From the NCBI RefSeq assembly GCF_020193655.1, contig NZ_JADYVE010000008.1:1-64000 (forward strand): 64,000 nucleotides of DNA, read 5' to 3'. Source of the stretch: Ensifer sp. IC3342. Lineage in GTDB: Bacteria > Pseudomonadota > Alphaproteobacteria > Rhizobiales > Rhizobiaceae. Below are positions 1-7,973 of this stretch, one piece after another. A program made the translations under genes and the position numbers. The notes beneath the pieces are model-generated. The model ran no database searches. It was not told where the DNA came from and was given only the letters and a program-made list of their open reading frames with translations. Positions within the stretch are counted from its first letter, which is position 1. Each line of letters begins with the position of its first letter.

Positions 1-2
1 GC

Positions 3-71
3 AAACGCGATGTCCATGCCGAAAAGCAACAGCCGAAACCGCACTTTATCGAGGAATTCACGGCGGCTTAA
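3..71 (+). CDS. C-terminal tail of an unidentified protein (partial)
   Basis: An open frame enters from the left edge and ends at TAA (69-71), giving 22 residues that end FIEEFTAA. It is too short to assign a family. Its stop lies inside a short palindrome that could serve as its terminator. It may be chance reading frame; the only support is an open frame to the edge plus the hairpin at its stop. Confidence 0.3.
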   Translation, partial: KRDVHAEKQQPKPHFIEEFTAA

Positions 72-84
72 ACAGCGGTTTAAG
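67..84. terminator. Short perfect inverted repeat at the stop of the left-edge frame
   Basis: CTTAAAC-AGCG-GTTTAAG is a perfect 7-bp stem with a 4-nt loop overlapping the TAA at 69-71. It is AT-rich and has no U-tract, so a terminator role is only possible. The text around it (about 22-43 and 89-115) is an imperfect direct repeat sharing AAAAGCAACA and GAAACCGCAC. Confidence 0.3.
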
Positions 85-171
85 CGCAAAAAGCAACACG
101 GATGAAACCGCACTGCAGTTCCATAAGCTATCTTATGCGATATGTTATTGTAGGGGGGTGGGTTCAAGGAT

Positions 172-1259
172 GAAGTGCGACTTGCGATAAATACCAATGG
201 GTTATCACGCGCAAGGAATGGCTCATGAGACGCACCTACTCCCAGATCGATATGGATGAACGTCGCAGGATCGCTCGCTGGCGAGCGGCCGGCCTCAGCG
301 CTACCGTTATCGCCGAGAAGCTCGGCCGGCATCGTTCGACGATTTTCCACGAGCTCAAGCGCAATGCTTTTGAGGATCCGCAGATGCCGGATCTGAGCGG
401 CTACTATTGCGTCACCGCCAACGAGATGGCACGCGAGCGCAGAGCCAAGCTGCGCAAGCTCGCCCGGTTCTCCTATGTGCGCCAATCGGTCATCGAGCGG
501 ATCATGCATGGCTGGTCGCCACAGCAGATCGCCGGCCGCATGCGGCTGGAGCGCCATCCGATCTGCGTCAGTTATGAGACGATCTACAAGTTCGCCTATT
601 CCGCAGACGGTCAGGCCATCAAGCTGTGGCGGCACCTGCCGGAGCGTCGAGCGAGACGACGACCGCGGCATGCCCGCCGGCGTCACGGGCGCCGCTTCAG
701 CCCGGAACTCAACATTCTCCACCGTCCTGATGCCGTCGCCGAACGCAAGCAGTTCGGCCATTGGGAGTGCGATCTCATTCAGTTCCGCAAGAAGTTCGGC
801 AAGGCCAACGTGACCTCACTGGTCGAGCGGGTCAGCCGCTTTGCGGTCTTCCTGCGCAACAACGACAGGCAATCGAAGCCGATTATGGACGGGCTGATTG
901 AGGTGCTCCAGCCCCTGCCCCACGCTGCTCGACGCTCCATTACCTTCGATCGCCGCACTGAGTTCAGCGAATGGCCCTATCTGCAGGCTGGCATCGGAAC
1001 GCAGACATGGTTCTGTGACCCGCAATCGCCCTGGCAGAAAGGCACGGTCGAGAACACCAATGGCCGGGTTCGCAAATGGCTTTCGCGAGAGGTCGATCCC
1101 CTGTCGATCAGCGACGGCGAACTGAAGGACATCTGCGATCGGCTCAACTCGACACCGCGGAAGTGCCTCGGCTACCGAACGCCGGCGGAAGTCTTCCGCA
1201 AGAAACTGCTCGCGCAAATGCGGCGTGTCGGCTAGCTTCACACGCTTAAGTCGCAGTTC
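172..1259 (+). mobile_element. IS30-family insertion sequence
   Basis: The element carries one transposase gene flanked by a short imperfect inverted repeat: GAAGTGCGACTT at 172-183 and, on the opposite strand, GAACTGCGACTT at 1248-1259 (11 of 12 match). Exact outer ends and target duplication could not be fixed by eye, so the boundaries are approximate. It lies directly beside a second, decayed transposase, marking this edge of the window as an insertion hot spot. Confidence 0.7.
225..1235 (+). CDS. IS30-family transposase
   Basis: This 336-residue protein has the IS30 layout. An N-terminal helix-turn-helix (GLSATVIAEKLGRHRSTIF, about residues 23-41) would bind the inverted repeats, and a DDE integrase core follows. 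The acidic residues fall in GHWECDLI (about 180), in the block that reads FDRRTEF instead of the usual FDNGTEF, and in KGTVENTNGR. All three are present and the length is normal, but the N-to-R and G-to-R changes beside the second Asp are unusual and may weaken catalysis. It is the only gene of the element. It starts at ATG 225 after a weak AAGGAA ribosome site. Confidence 0.9.
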   Translation: MRRTYSQIDMDERRRIARWRAAGLSATVIAEKLGRHRSTIFHELKRNAFEDPQMPDLSGYYCVTANEMARERRAKLRKLARFSYVRQSVIERIMHGWSPQQIAGRMRLERHPICVSYETIYKFAYSADGQAIKLWRHLPERRARRRPRHARRRHGRRFSPELNILHRPDAVAERKQFGHWECDLIQFRKKFGKANVTSLVERVSRFAVFLRNNDRQSKPIMDGLIEVLQPLPHAARRSITFDRRTEFSEWPYLQAGIGTQTWFCDPQSPWQKGTVENTNGRVRKWLSREVDPLSISDGELKDICDRLNSTPRKCLGYRTPAEVFRKKLLAQMRRVG

Positions 1260-1262
1260 GGC

Positions 1263-1733
1263 ATGAACTTACAGGGCTATGCCCGGCGCCAGCAAGCCCT
1301 TGCGCAGCGCCAATGGATGGCAGAGGCCGGTCTGTGGCTGTCGCGTAAGTAGCGCCGCGCGTTTCATCAGCCGCGGCTGCGGCGCGAAGCCTATAGCGAA
1401 CTGGTGCAGATCGATGGATCAGAGCAGCACTGGTTCGAAGATCGCGGTGACCCATGTTCACTGCTGGTGTTCATCGATGATGCGACCGGCAAAAGCTGAT
1501 GCAGTTGCGCTTCGTGCGCTCGGAAAGTGCGTTCAGCTACTTCGAGGCGCTGCTCCGATCGCCTTCTATTCCGACAAGCATTCTGTGTTCCGCGTGGCGA
1601 AGAAAGACGCCAAGGGCGGCCAGGGCATGACGCAGTTCGGCGTGCGCTCTCAGAGCTAAACATCGAGATTCTCTGCGCAAATTAGAGCCAGGCGAAGGGC
1701 CGGGTCGAGCGGATGAACCGGAGCTGCAAGACG
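1263..1733 (+). pseudogene. ISNCY-type transposase remnant
   Basis: Read across three frames, the segment gives recognisable ISNCY-type transposase pieces: GYARRQQALAQRQWMAEAGLWL, then ELVQIDGSEQHWFEDRG and LLVFIDDATGK, then AFYSDKHSVFRV and MTQFG, then ELNIEILCAN and AKGRVERMNR. It is broken by an in-frame TAG near 1351, a frameshift near 1490 within GGCAAAAGCTG, an apparent short deletion near 1555, and a further TAG near 1681. The catalytic Asp/Asp/Glu context is still readable. Neither the start nor the end of the gene is present. The remnant stops where the convergent sulfatase gene stops. Confidence 0.8.
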
Positions 1734-1734
1734 T

Positions 1735-3258
1735 TCAATCGGCCTCAGCCTCGATTCCAACACGCGCGTAAGCTTCTGGCGGAGCATTATTGGCGCGCAT
1801 GAGATCCTGCATGAGTCGGGTCATTGCCTCCTCGATATCCGAGGAGACAAGGGGCGTATTCTGTCCTGGATCATCAGCAAGATCGTAGAGCCGGGTCTCA
1901 CTCTCAAGGAGCGCGCCAGGACCGTAGTTGTCGAACATCGGCGACCGCACGATCACTGGTATCTTGAGGACCGGCGCTCCCTTCGTGAACGGCAACGGCT
2001 GTTGAAGCGTGGCTCCGGCGAGTTCCTCCGGGGTGAAGGGCTCCCAGATGTGCGTCGGCATCAGCGTGTATTGATAAAGCTCCTGGGAGCGGGGGTCGGG
2101 CGGGAAACGGTGATAGGTGTAGCGTCCGTCCGTCACGTTGATCGCGCCGCCGAAATAGCCGAACAGAGCGCCCTCCCGCAGCGAGCGATCAGCGTCGAGC
2201 AGCGGCAGGAGCGAATGCCCCTCTATCCCGGCAACGGCCGGCACGTTGAACAGATCGAGGAACGTCGGCGCGAGATCGATGGTCTGGGTCAGAGCCGACC
2301 GCCGGACGCCGGCGCTTCCCGGCCGGCGCGGATCGTAGAGAAAGAGCGGGATGTGCACGATCTCCTCGTACATGTTCATCCGGTTCTTGGCCCAGAAATC
2401 GTGCTCGCCGAGAAGAAAGCCGTGATCGGTGGTAACAACAAGTGCGGTGTCGCGCCAAAGGTCGTGCTGATCGAAATAATCGAGAAGCTGCCCGATAAGG
2501 AAATCGCAAAGCGCAACGAGGGCGTAGTAGTTGGCGCGCAGCTCCTCGCACTCTTCGGGAAGCTCGTCGACGCGGCCGTAGCGCGGCCAGTCTCGGACGG
2601 GACCGTTCCAGCCCGTCTTAAATGCCTCGCGAAACCGCTCCGGCGCAGTAAAAGGCTCATGCGGGTCGAAGGTCTCGATCTGCAGGAGCCAGTTGTCCGC
2701 GGCCCGGTTCCGCTCGAGAAACTCCAGTCCGGCGGCGAAGCAGCGCACAGACGGAAACTCGCTCTCGTCCTTGATGAACTCGCGGTTGACGATGTTGCGG
2801 CGAAACTTGTCGCGTGCCGACTGGCTGAATTGCCTCTCATGGTACATCTGACGCAGGCGCTCCCAGGGTGGCTGCACCATCGCCTTCCACGGATCGCCCT
2901 CCTGCCCGCGGATGAAGTCGTAGCTGTCATATCGAGTGTGATAGGTGGCGCCGCCATCCTCGAAATAGTGGAAGTGGTCAGTGACGAGATGGCTATAGGA
3001 TCCGGCTTGGCGCAACAACTCGGGAAAGGAATTATCGAACGGCTCGAGCGGCCCCCAACTTCTGTGGAGAAAGCTGAGCCGTCCCGTCTGCAGGTCACGA
3101 CGCGCCGGCATGCAAGGCAGGCTGCCGACATAGTGGCGTTCGAACGTCGCGGTGCGCTCGGCCAGGCGGGCGAAATTGGGCGTCGGCACCCGCGTCCCCC
3201 CGTATGGGGCGAGCACGTGTCGGTTGAGCGAATCGAACAGTATGAAGACAGCCTTCAT
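1735..3258 (-). CDS. Sulfatase (formylglycine-type, alkaline phosphatase superfamily)
   Basis: The 507-residue protein would hydrolyse a sulfate ester (or possibly a phosphate or phosphonate ester) using a formylglycine made from Cys49 in the signature C-M-P-A-R (49-53). Further family marks are the metal-binding Asp in FILFDS at the N-terminus and VTTDHGFLLGEHDFWAK in the second half. No signal peptide is evident, so it looks cytoplasmic. The stop codon lies 1-4 bp from the decayed transposase, so the natural C-terminus may have been altered. It lies 337 bp downstream of a glycerophosphodiesterase gene on the same strand, next to an ABC import module, which suggests its substrate is a small imported ester. 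The true substrate is unknown. Confidence 0.8.
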   Translation of the reverse strand: MKAVFILFDSLNRHVLAPYGGTRVPTPNFARLAERTATFERHYVGSLPCMPARRDLQTGRLSFLHRSWGPLEPFDNSFPELLRQAGSYSHLVTDHFHYFEDGGATYHTRYDSYDFIRGQEGDPWKAMVQPPWERLRQMYHERQFSQSARDKFRRNIVNREFIKDESEFPSVRCFAAGLEFLERNRAADNWLLQIETFDPHEPFTAPERFREAFKTGWNGPVRDWPRYGRVDELPEECEELRANYYALVALCDFLIGQLLDYFDQHDLWRDTALVVTTDHGFLLGEHDFWAKNRMNMYEEIVHIPLFLYDPRRPGSAGVRRSALTQTIDLAPTFLDLFNVPAVAGIEGHSLLPLLDADRSLREGALFGYFGGAINVTDGRYTYHRFPPDPRSQELYQYTLMPTHIWEPFTPEELAGATLQQPLPFTKGAPVLKIPVIVRSPMFDNYGPGALLESETRLYDLADDPGQNTPLVSSDIEEAMTRLMQDLMRANNAPPEAYARVGIEAEAD

Positions 3259-3595
3259 CGAGTCTCGGTCGTCCCTCGTTCAGTTTGCAACTTCTCGTTT
3301 ATGCGCTTCGATCAAAAGCAGCGCAGGCGCGGCGCTTCCGTTCCGCCACTCGCCTGATCGGCCGGCCGTTCAAAAAGGGCCGACACTCATTTTCGCCGAA
3401 GAGCGCGCGACCGCAACTGGATTGTACAGACCCAGGCATGACTGCACGACACCTCAAATCGGAATCGATTTGAGGTGCAGCAAATCAAAGCGCTACAGAG
3501 ACCTTTGCGCGTCTCGAAAACGCGGGCGCTGTGGGAGGGCTCCCCTCACCTGCCGCAATGTCGCGAGCCTCTGTATCGGAAACCTCGAAAAGACT
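3259..3595. other. Intergenic region, sulfatase to glycerophosphodiesterase
   Basis: No gene is seen here. The right part (3450-3535) is a palindromic RIME-like repeat. The left part upstream of the sulfatase ATG (3259-3449) should hold any independent sulfatase promoter, but no convincing -35/-10 or regulator site was recognised. Confidence 0.5.
3450..3535. repeat. RIME-like intergenic palindromic repeat, copy 1
   Basis: It begins with a palindrome, CACCTCAAATC and GATTTGAGGTG around a 6-nt centre (3450-3477). It then carries GCAGCAAATCAAAGCGCTACAG and CCTTTGCGCGTCTCGAAAACGCG. The same building blocks (AATTGCTGCAT, CTTTGAATT or its complement, GCGACCTTTGCGCG) recur near 13391, 26540, 41427 and 51984. 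Confidence 0.7.
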
Positions 3596-4405
3596 TTAGC
3601 CGACGCGGCCGGCGCGCTCGACGAGCATGGCGATGAACGGCACGTCGTCACACGAAACCGAGTCGATGAGGCCGTCGGCGATCCATTGCACGAGCTCCGG
3701 CAAGGGATCACGTCCGCCACGCCAATACTCGGCGAGCACGTCAGGGCGAGGCACGTGTACGCGGTTGCTGAAGCCTACTTCATGCAATGCCTTCGCATCG
3801 CCGGGGTGGAACATGTCGAGCTCGATCGAAACCGAGCTCGCCCTGCACGCCTTCAAAACCCCGACGGGATCGGCGTGGCGAGCGTGGGTAATGGCTTCGG
3901 TGTTAACGTCCGGATGGCGCTCGACCGCACGCTTCAACATCATATGGTCGAAGCCGATGATTATGACCCGGTCGAGGGTGCCCGTCGATCGCAGCAGGGC
4001 TGCAACTTGATCCACGGCAAGGTCCGGCCGCTCCGCCTCCTTGATCTCGAGCACAATACCCATGTCGTCCGCCTTCGCCCAATCGAGCACCTCTGCCACG
4101 GTCGGGATCCGCGTTCCGGCGAAAGCGGGATGAAACCGAATTCCCGCGTCCAACCTGCGGATCTGCTCAAGGCTGAGGTCTGCCGCAAAGCCATGTCCGT
4201 TTGTCGTCCTGTCGACAGTCAGGTCGTGCAGGATGATCGGCTGACCGTCGGCGGTCAGCACCACATCGATCTCGACTGTGGTCGCCCCCGCAGCCTTTGC
4301 CGCTTCGAATGCCGGCAACGTATTCTCCGGGTAATGGAGACTATAGCCGCGGTGGCCACAGACATGGACACGTCCCGCTTCGCGGGCAAGGAAGCTGAAG
4401 GCCAT
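3596..4405 (-). CDS. Glycerophosphodiester phosphodiesterase (UgpQ/GlpQ type)
   Basis: The 269-residue protein would release glycerol-3-phosphate and an alcohol from glycerophosphodiesters in the cytoplasm. It has the classic GDPD order: GHRGYSLHYPENT (17-29), EIDVVLTADGQPIILHD with the metal-binding Glu/Asp and the second His, RTTNGHG, then EIKEA. The longer open frame to 4558 is rejected because it overlaps the upstream regulator gene. ATG 4405 follows an AGAGGAT ribosome site and starts 14 bp after the LacI-type gene stops, so the two form an operon. Together with the divergent ABC module and the second GDPD-like gene at 10182 it resembles an Ugp system. Confidence 0.9.
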   Translation of the reverse strand: MAFSFLAREAGRVHVCGHRGYSLHYPENTLPAFEAAKAAGATTVEIDVVLTADGQPIILHDLTVDRTTNGHGFAADLSLEQIRRLDAGIRFHPAFAGTRIPTVAEVLDWAKADDMGIVLEIKEAERPDLAVDQVAALLRSTGTLDRVIIIGFDHMMLKRAVERHPDVNTEAITHARHADPVGVLKACRASSVSIELDMFHPGDAKALHEVGFSNRVHVPRPDVLAEYWRGGRDPLPELVQWIADGLIDSVSCDDVPFIAMLVERAGRVG

Positions 4406-4418
4406 TCGATTTGATCCT

Positions 4419-5462
4419 CTATCGTGACAGCGCGACTTCCCGACCGTGCGCTCTGACTGTTTCGCGGACAATGAGCTCGACCGGCACGTAGGCCGAAATC
4501 GGCGGCGAGTCGGGATCGGCGAGCCGCCGGTCGAGTATCGATATGACATCCCGGGCAATTCGCCGGGGATCCTGCCGCAGAGTGGTCAGACGGTAGGAAG
4601 ACCATGCGGCCATAGGCACATCGTCAAAGCCGATGACTGAAACGTCGTCGGGCACGCGCAAGCCCGCACCTCGAAAGTGGTCGAGCGTTCCGAACGCCAT
4701 GAGATCGTTCACACAGAAGACCGCGTCGGGCGCAGCCCCGCTCGCCAGCAGCTGTCGCGCTGCCTCCCGCCCGCCATCATAGTCCGCAAGGCCCGTCCGA
4801 ACGATCTTCGCCTCGAACGCGGACGCCGTGGCAAATTGCGTGAAGGCGTGCTCGCGGGCAAGGAGGGAGGGGCTCGGGTCTACCCTGTTGATCACGGCGA
4901 AACGGGAGGCTCCTGCCAGGCGCAGGGCCTCGAAGGCCTGCTGTGCTCCGTCCCTGTCATCACAGTGGACGCTGTCGAGGCCGGTCTCGGCCCGGTTGAT
5001 CAGGATCAGCGGCTGTCCATTTCGCCGCGTGAGCTCGACAAGACTGGTCGGCGGTGACCCCGAGAGGAAGACGGTAGCCTCCGCCCGATAGCGTAGCAAC
5101 TGACGGGTTGCATTCGCGATGTCGCCCGCAGTGGGGCCGATGCTGATGATCGCCGGTACGTTGGAGCGCTCGATCAAGGCGTGCGAGAGGGCCGCGATCA
5201 TCTGGGCCCGGAATGGGGTTTCGGCGTCCGAGGTCACGAGCCCGACCAGCCGGCTGCGATTGGCCAGAAGCCCGCGTGCGAGATCGTTGACCTGATATCC
5301 AAGCGCCGCGGCTGCCTCGTGCACCCGCGCCAGCGTTGCTGGCGCGATGCTTGCACCAGGGGTGAAGGCCCGCGAAACCGCCGACCGGGACACGCCGGCA
5401 AGCTCGGCGACCGCGTGGGCGCTCACAAAGCGGCCCTGGTTGCTGTCTCTGGTATCCGACAC
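4419..5462 (-). CDS. LacI-family transcriptional regulator
   Basis: The protein of about 347 residues has an N-terminal LacI helix-turn-helix (SAHAVAELAGVSRSAVSRAF, about 13-32), the hinge-helix region, and a periplasmic-binding-protein-like sensor domain ending VSVIGFDDVPMAAW and SYRLTTLRQDP. The GTG at 5462 is preferred to upstream starts because it follows GCGGAG at proper spacing and places the helix-turn-helix near the N-terminus. It is divergent from the ABC transporter genes and co-directional with the GDPD gene, so it most likely controls both. Two perfect inverted repeats lie in the 110-bp divergent region. The effector is unknown, presumably a sugar or glycerophosphodiester. Confidence 0.88.
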   Translation of the reverse strand: MSDTRDSNQGRFVSAHAVAELAGVSRSAVSRAFTPGASIAPATLARVHEAAAALGYQVNDLARGLLANRSRLVGLVTSDAETPFRAQMIAALSHALIERSNVPAIISIGPTAGDIANATRQLLRYRAEATVFLSGSPPTSLVELTRRNGQPLILINRAETGLDSVHCDDRDGAQQAFEALRLAGASRFAVINRVDPSPSLLAREHAFTQFATASAFEAKIVRTGLADYDGGREAARQLLASGAAPDAVFCVNDLMAFGTLDHFRGAGLRVPDDVSVIGFDDVPMAAWSSYRLTTLRQDPRRIARDVISILDRRLADPDSPPISAYVPVELIVRETVRAHGREVALSR

Positions 5463-5505
5463 CGCTCGACTCCGCTGGACATTCCCCAAAGCGCATTCAT
5501 AATCG

Positions 5506-5525
5506 TGTTGCACAGCATTGCAACA
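5506..5525. promoter_or_regulatory. Candidate operator 1 in the lacI/ABC divergent region
   Basis: TGTTGC-N8-GCAACA is a perfect inverted repeat, 19 bp beyond 5487 in the 110-bp region between the divergent LacI-type gene and the ABC binding-protein gene. Its place and symmetry suit a dimeric repressor. It lacks the central CG common in LacI-family operators, so assignment to this regulator is inference. Confidence 0.5.
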
Positions 5526-5533
5526 ATCAATGA

Positions 5534-5554
5534 CGACACGATGCAAGCGTGTCG
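5534..5554. promoter_or_regulatory. Candidate operator 2 or leader hairpin before the ABC operon
   Basis: CGACACG-N7-CGTGTCG is a perfect 7-bp inverted repeat ending a few bases before the GGGAGGA ribosome site of the binding-protein gene. It could be a second operator, or a stem in the mRNA leader that affects translation. Confidence 0.45.
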
Positions 5555-5572
5555 CGGCTGGGAGGAAATCAG

Positions 5573-6946
5573 ATGATTCACTGGAAGATCGGAACGGCTG
5601 CGCTTCTGAGCGCAGCATTGGCCGCGGGCAGTGCGGCCTTCCTTGCAGCAACACCCCTGTTGGCGCAAGAAACTGTGAAGCTTGAGCTCTGGTCGCGCCA
5701 GGATCCGTCTGGGCCGCTGCGCCCGGGCAATGTGGTCAAGGCGGCCGAGCGGCTGAACAAGGAGCTCGAGGCCGAGGGCTCGCCCAAACGCGTCGAGGTT
5801 GCCGTGCGCGAGAGTCCCGCCAAGGGCTTCGACGACGACGCACTGCAACTTCTCAAGGTATTCGGCATCGGCGAAGGCCCCGATATATTCATCGCCGCAC
5901 ACGAATGGATCTGCGCCTTCCAGGAGGATGGCTTCGCTCTCAAGCTTGACGATTATATCGCCAAGTACCCGCAGCACTTCGGCACGATCTTCCCGTCGCT
6001 CTGGTCATCGGCGAAGTGCCCCGACGGCACCTATGCAATCCCGCAGGACGCCGAGGCGAGAATGTTCTTCTACAACAAGAAGCTCCTCCGCGAGGCCGGC
6101 TACGAAGCTGCATTCGTCGACGCCATGCCGGAGCGGGCGTTGTCTGGCGACCTGACGATGGACGAGGTGCTGGAGATCGGCAAAGCGGTCGTCGACAAGA
6201 CGAAGGCGCAATACGGCGTGCTTCACCGGCCGAACAAGGGGCCGGACTACATCATGGTCTTCAACGCCTATGGCAACGACTTCGTCGATCCGGCAACCGG
6301 CAAGCTGCTCCTCGAGCGCGACAAGCTCGCTGCCGCCTTCGGTTGGTTCGAGCGCGGCGTGAAGGAAGGGGTCATCCCGGCCAACAACACGGCAATGGAA
6401 TTCGATGCGCTGCGCAAGGAATTCTACACCGGCAACGCCGCATTCTGGATGTACGGCATCTGGGATCTCGGCAGCGTCGGGTTCCCGACCTACGGACTGC
6501 CGCAGGACGAGAAGGCCTTCTTCGCGGATTGGGGCTGGATCGCCGGGCCGGCACCAGAGAAGGGCGGGTCGCCCGTCAGTTTGACCCATCCGATCGTCTA
6601 TGTGATCGCAGCCGACACGAAAGAGCCGGAACTCGCCGTCCGCCTGCTTGGCCATGCTTCGGCCGCCGACCTCAATACCGATCACGCGGTCACGACGACA
6701 CATCTCGGCATCAAGCCCGAGCAACTCGAAGACCCGCGCTATGCCGAGGCTTGGCCGCTCGCCAAGGCAACCGAACTGCTCAAGATCACCAAGTTCCTGC
6801 CGAACAACTCGCAGTTCGGCGACCTCAACGGCATCATCTATGCCGGAATTCAGGGCATAGAATCGGGGCGGCTGTCGGCGGAGGAAGCAGCCGATTTCGT
6901 CATCGAGGAGGCATCGGCCTCCCTTGAGGACGTAATCGTCAAATAG
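5573..6946 (+). CDS. ABC transporter extracellular solute-binding protein (family 1)
   Basis: The 457-residue protein is a periplasmic binding protein that would capture a sugar or a glycerol-phosphodiester-like solute. A signal peptide is plain (positive start, hydrophobic core about 9-30, cleavage near LLAQ-ET). The mature part has MalE/UgpB-type features: VKLELWSRQDP, GPDIFIAAHEW, and the hinge-region WMYGIWDLG. ATG 5573 is chosen over ATG 5549 because GGGAGGA sits at ideal spacing. It heads a five-gene operon with two permeases, an ATPase and a GDPD-like gene. Confidence 0.9.
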   Translation: MIHWKIGTAALLSAALAAGSAAFLAATPLLAQETVKLELWSRQDPSGPLRPGNVVKAAERLNKELEAEGSPKRVEVAVRESPAKGFDDDALQLLKVFGIGEGPDIFIAAHEWICAFQEDGFALKLDDYIAKYPQHFGTIFPSLWSSAKCPDGTYAIPQDAEARMFFYNKKLLREAGYEAAFVDAMPERALSGDLTMDEVLEIGKAVVDKTKAQYGVLHRPNKGPDYIMVFNAYGNDFVDPATGKLLLERDKLAAAFGWFERGVKEGVIPANNTAMEFDALRKEFYTGNAAFWMYGIWDLGSVGFPTYGLPQDEKAFFADWGWIAGPAPEKGGSPVSLTHPIVYVIAADTKEPELAVRLLGHASAADLNTDHAVTTTHLGIKPEQLEDPRYAEAWPLAKATELLKITKFLPNNSQFGDLNGIIYAGIQGIESGRLSAEEAADFVIEEASASLEDVIVK

Positions 6947-7015
6947 GTCCGATCGGTCTCGCAGCCGTCGATCGGCACCGGTCGAAGGTTGCTAGACGTC
7001 TGCCGTACGAGCTGA

Positions 7016-7972
7016 ATGATGACGACGACAGCAGATGAACTCACGATCGAGCGGCGCGGTCACGCGAGGTCGGCGGCGCGCAGGCGCACGAACTTTGTGA
7101 TCTTCCTCGGCCCGGCGATAGTCTTGACCGTCCTCTTCTTCGTCGTCCCAGTGATCATCGATATCGCAGTGTCGTTCACCGACCTCAGCCGCTCGCTCCG
7201 CATCAGCGAGTTCACCACAGAGCAGTACGAGAAGGTATTCAGAACCGATCGCCGTTTGTCGCAGGTCATCACGCTGACCTTCATCTACGTCTTCGGCACG
7301 TTGGCGATCTTCAACGTGACCTTTGGCCTGATCCTCGCCATCACCACCACCGCGATCAGAAAAGTTTCCGGCAGCTTCTTCCGGGGTGTATGGCTCCTGC
7401 CGCGCATGAGCCCGTCGGTCCTTTATATACTGCTCTGGCTATGGGCGGTTAGCCCAACGGAAGCCGGCCTCGTAAACCAGGTGCTCATGCAGGCGTTCGG
7501 CCTCGACGCGCCGCTCGACCTTCTGACCTCGGCGCCGATTGCGCTCATCATCATCTCGAACGGCTTCATCGGCGCCTCGATGGGCATGATCATCTTCACC
7601 GCCGCGATCCGCGGGATCCCCGAGCACCTGTTCCACGCCGCGGCGGTGGACGGCGCCGGCACGTTCGCAAAGGTCCGCTTCATCACTCTGCCGGCTTTGC
7701 GTTGGCCGATCAGCTTCGTAACGATCTATCAGACACTCTCGCTGCTGGTCAGTTTCGAATACATCCTGCTCCTCACCAAGGGCGGTCCATTTTACGACAC
7801 CACTGTCTATGCGCTCTACGTGTACCGTCGCGCCTTCGAAAGTGGCCAATACGGCTACGGAGCCGCGCTGGCGCTTTTCCTCATCGTCATCGGCGTCGTC
7901 GTCGCACTCATCGGCTGGCGCTTCTTCGATATGGAGCGCCTGCTGCAGCGCCCGCGTATCGAGGTGCATTGA
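7016..7972 (+). CDS. ABC transporter permease (MalF/UgpA type)
   Basis: This 318-residue inner-membrane protein has six likely helices after a charged N-terminus (GPAIVLTVLFFVVPVIIDIAV is the first). The EAA loop that contacts the ATPase reads HAAAVDGAGTFAKVRFITLPAL (about 203-224). A second in-frame ATG follows at 7019. The binding-protein gene ends 69 bp upstream and the partner permease starts 1 bp after this stop, so translation is probably coupled. Confidence 0.9.
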   Translation: MMTTTADELTIERRGHARSAARRRTNFVIFLGPAIVLTVLFFVVPVIIDIAVSFTDLSRSLRISEFTTEQYEKVFRTDRRLSQVITLTFIYVFGTLAIFNVTFGLILAITTTAIRKVSGSFFRGVWLLPRMSPSVLYILLWLWAVSPTEAGLVNQVLMQAFGLDAPLDLLTSAPIALIIISNGFIGASMGMIIFTAAIRGIPEHLFHAAAVDGAGTFAKVRFITLPALRWPISFVTIYQTLSLLVSFEYILLLTKGGPFYDTTVYALYVYRRAFESGQYGYGAALALFLIVIGVVVALIGWRFFDMERLLQRPRIEVH

Positions 7973-7973
7973 G

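Noticed and set aside
2002..3357. 451-codon plus-strand frame opposite the sulfatase
   Set aside because: Antisense shadow; the minus-strand protein has the full sulfatase signature.
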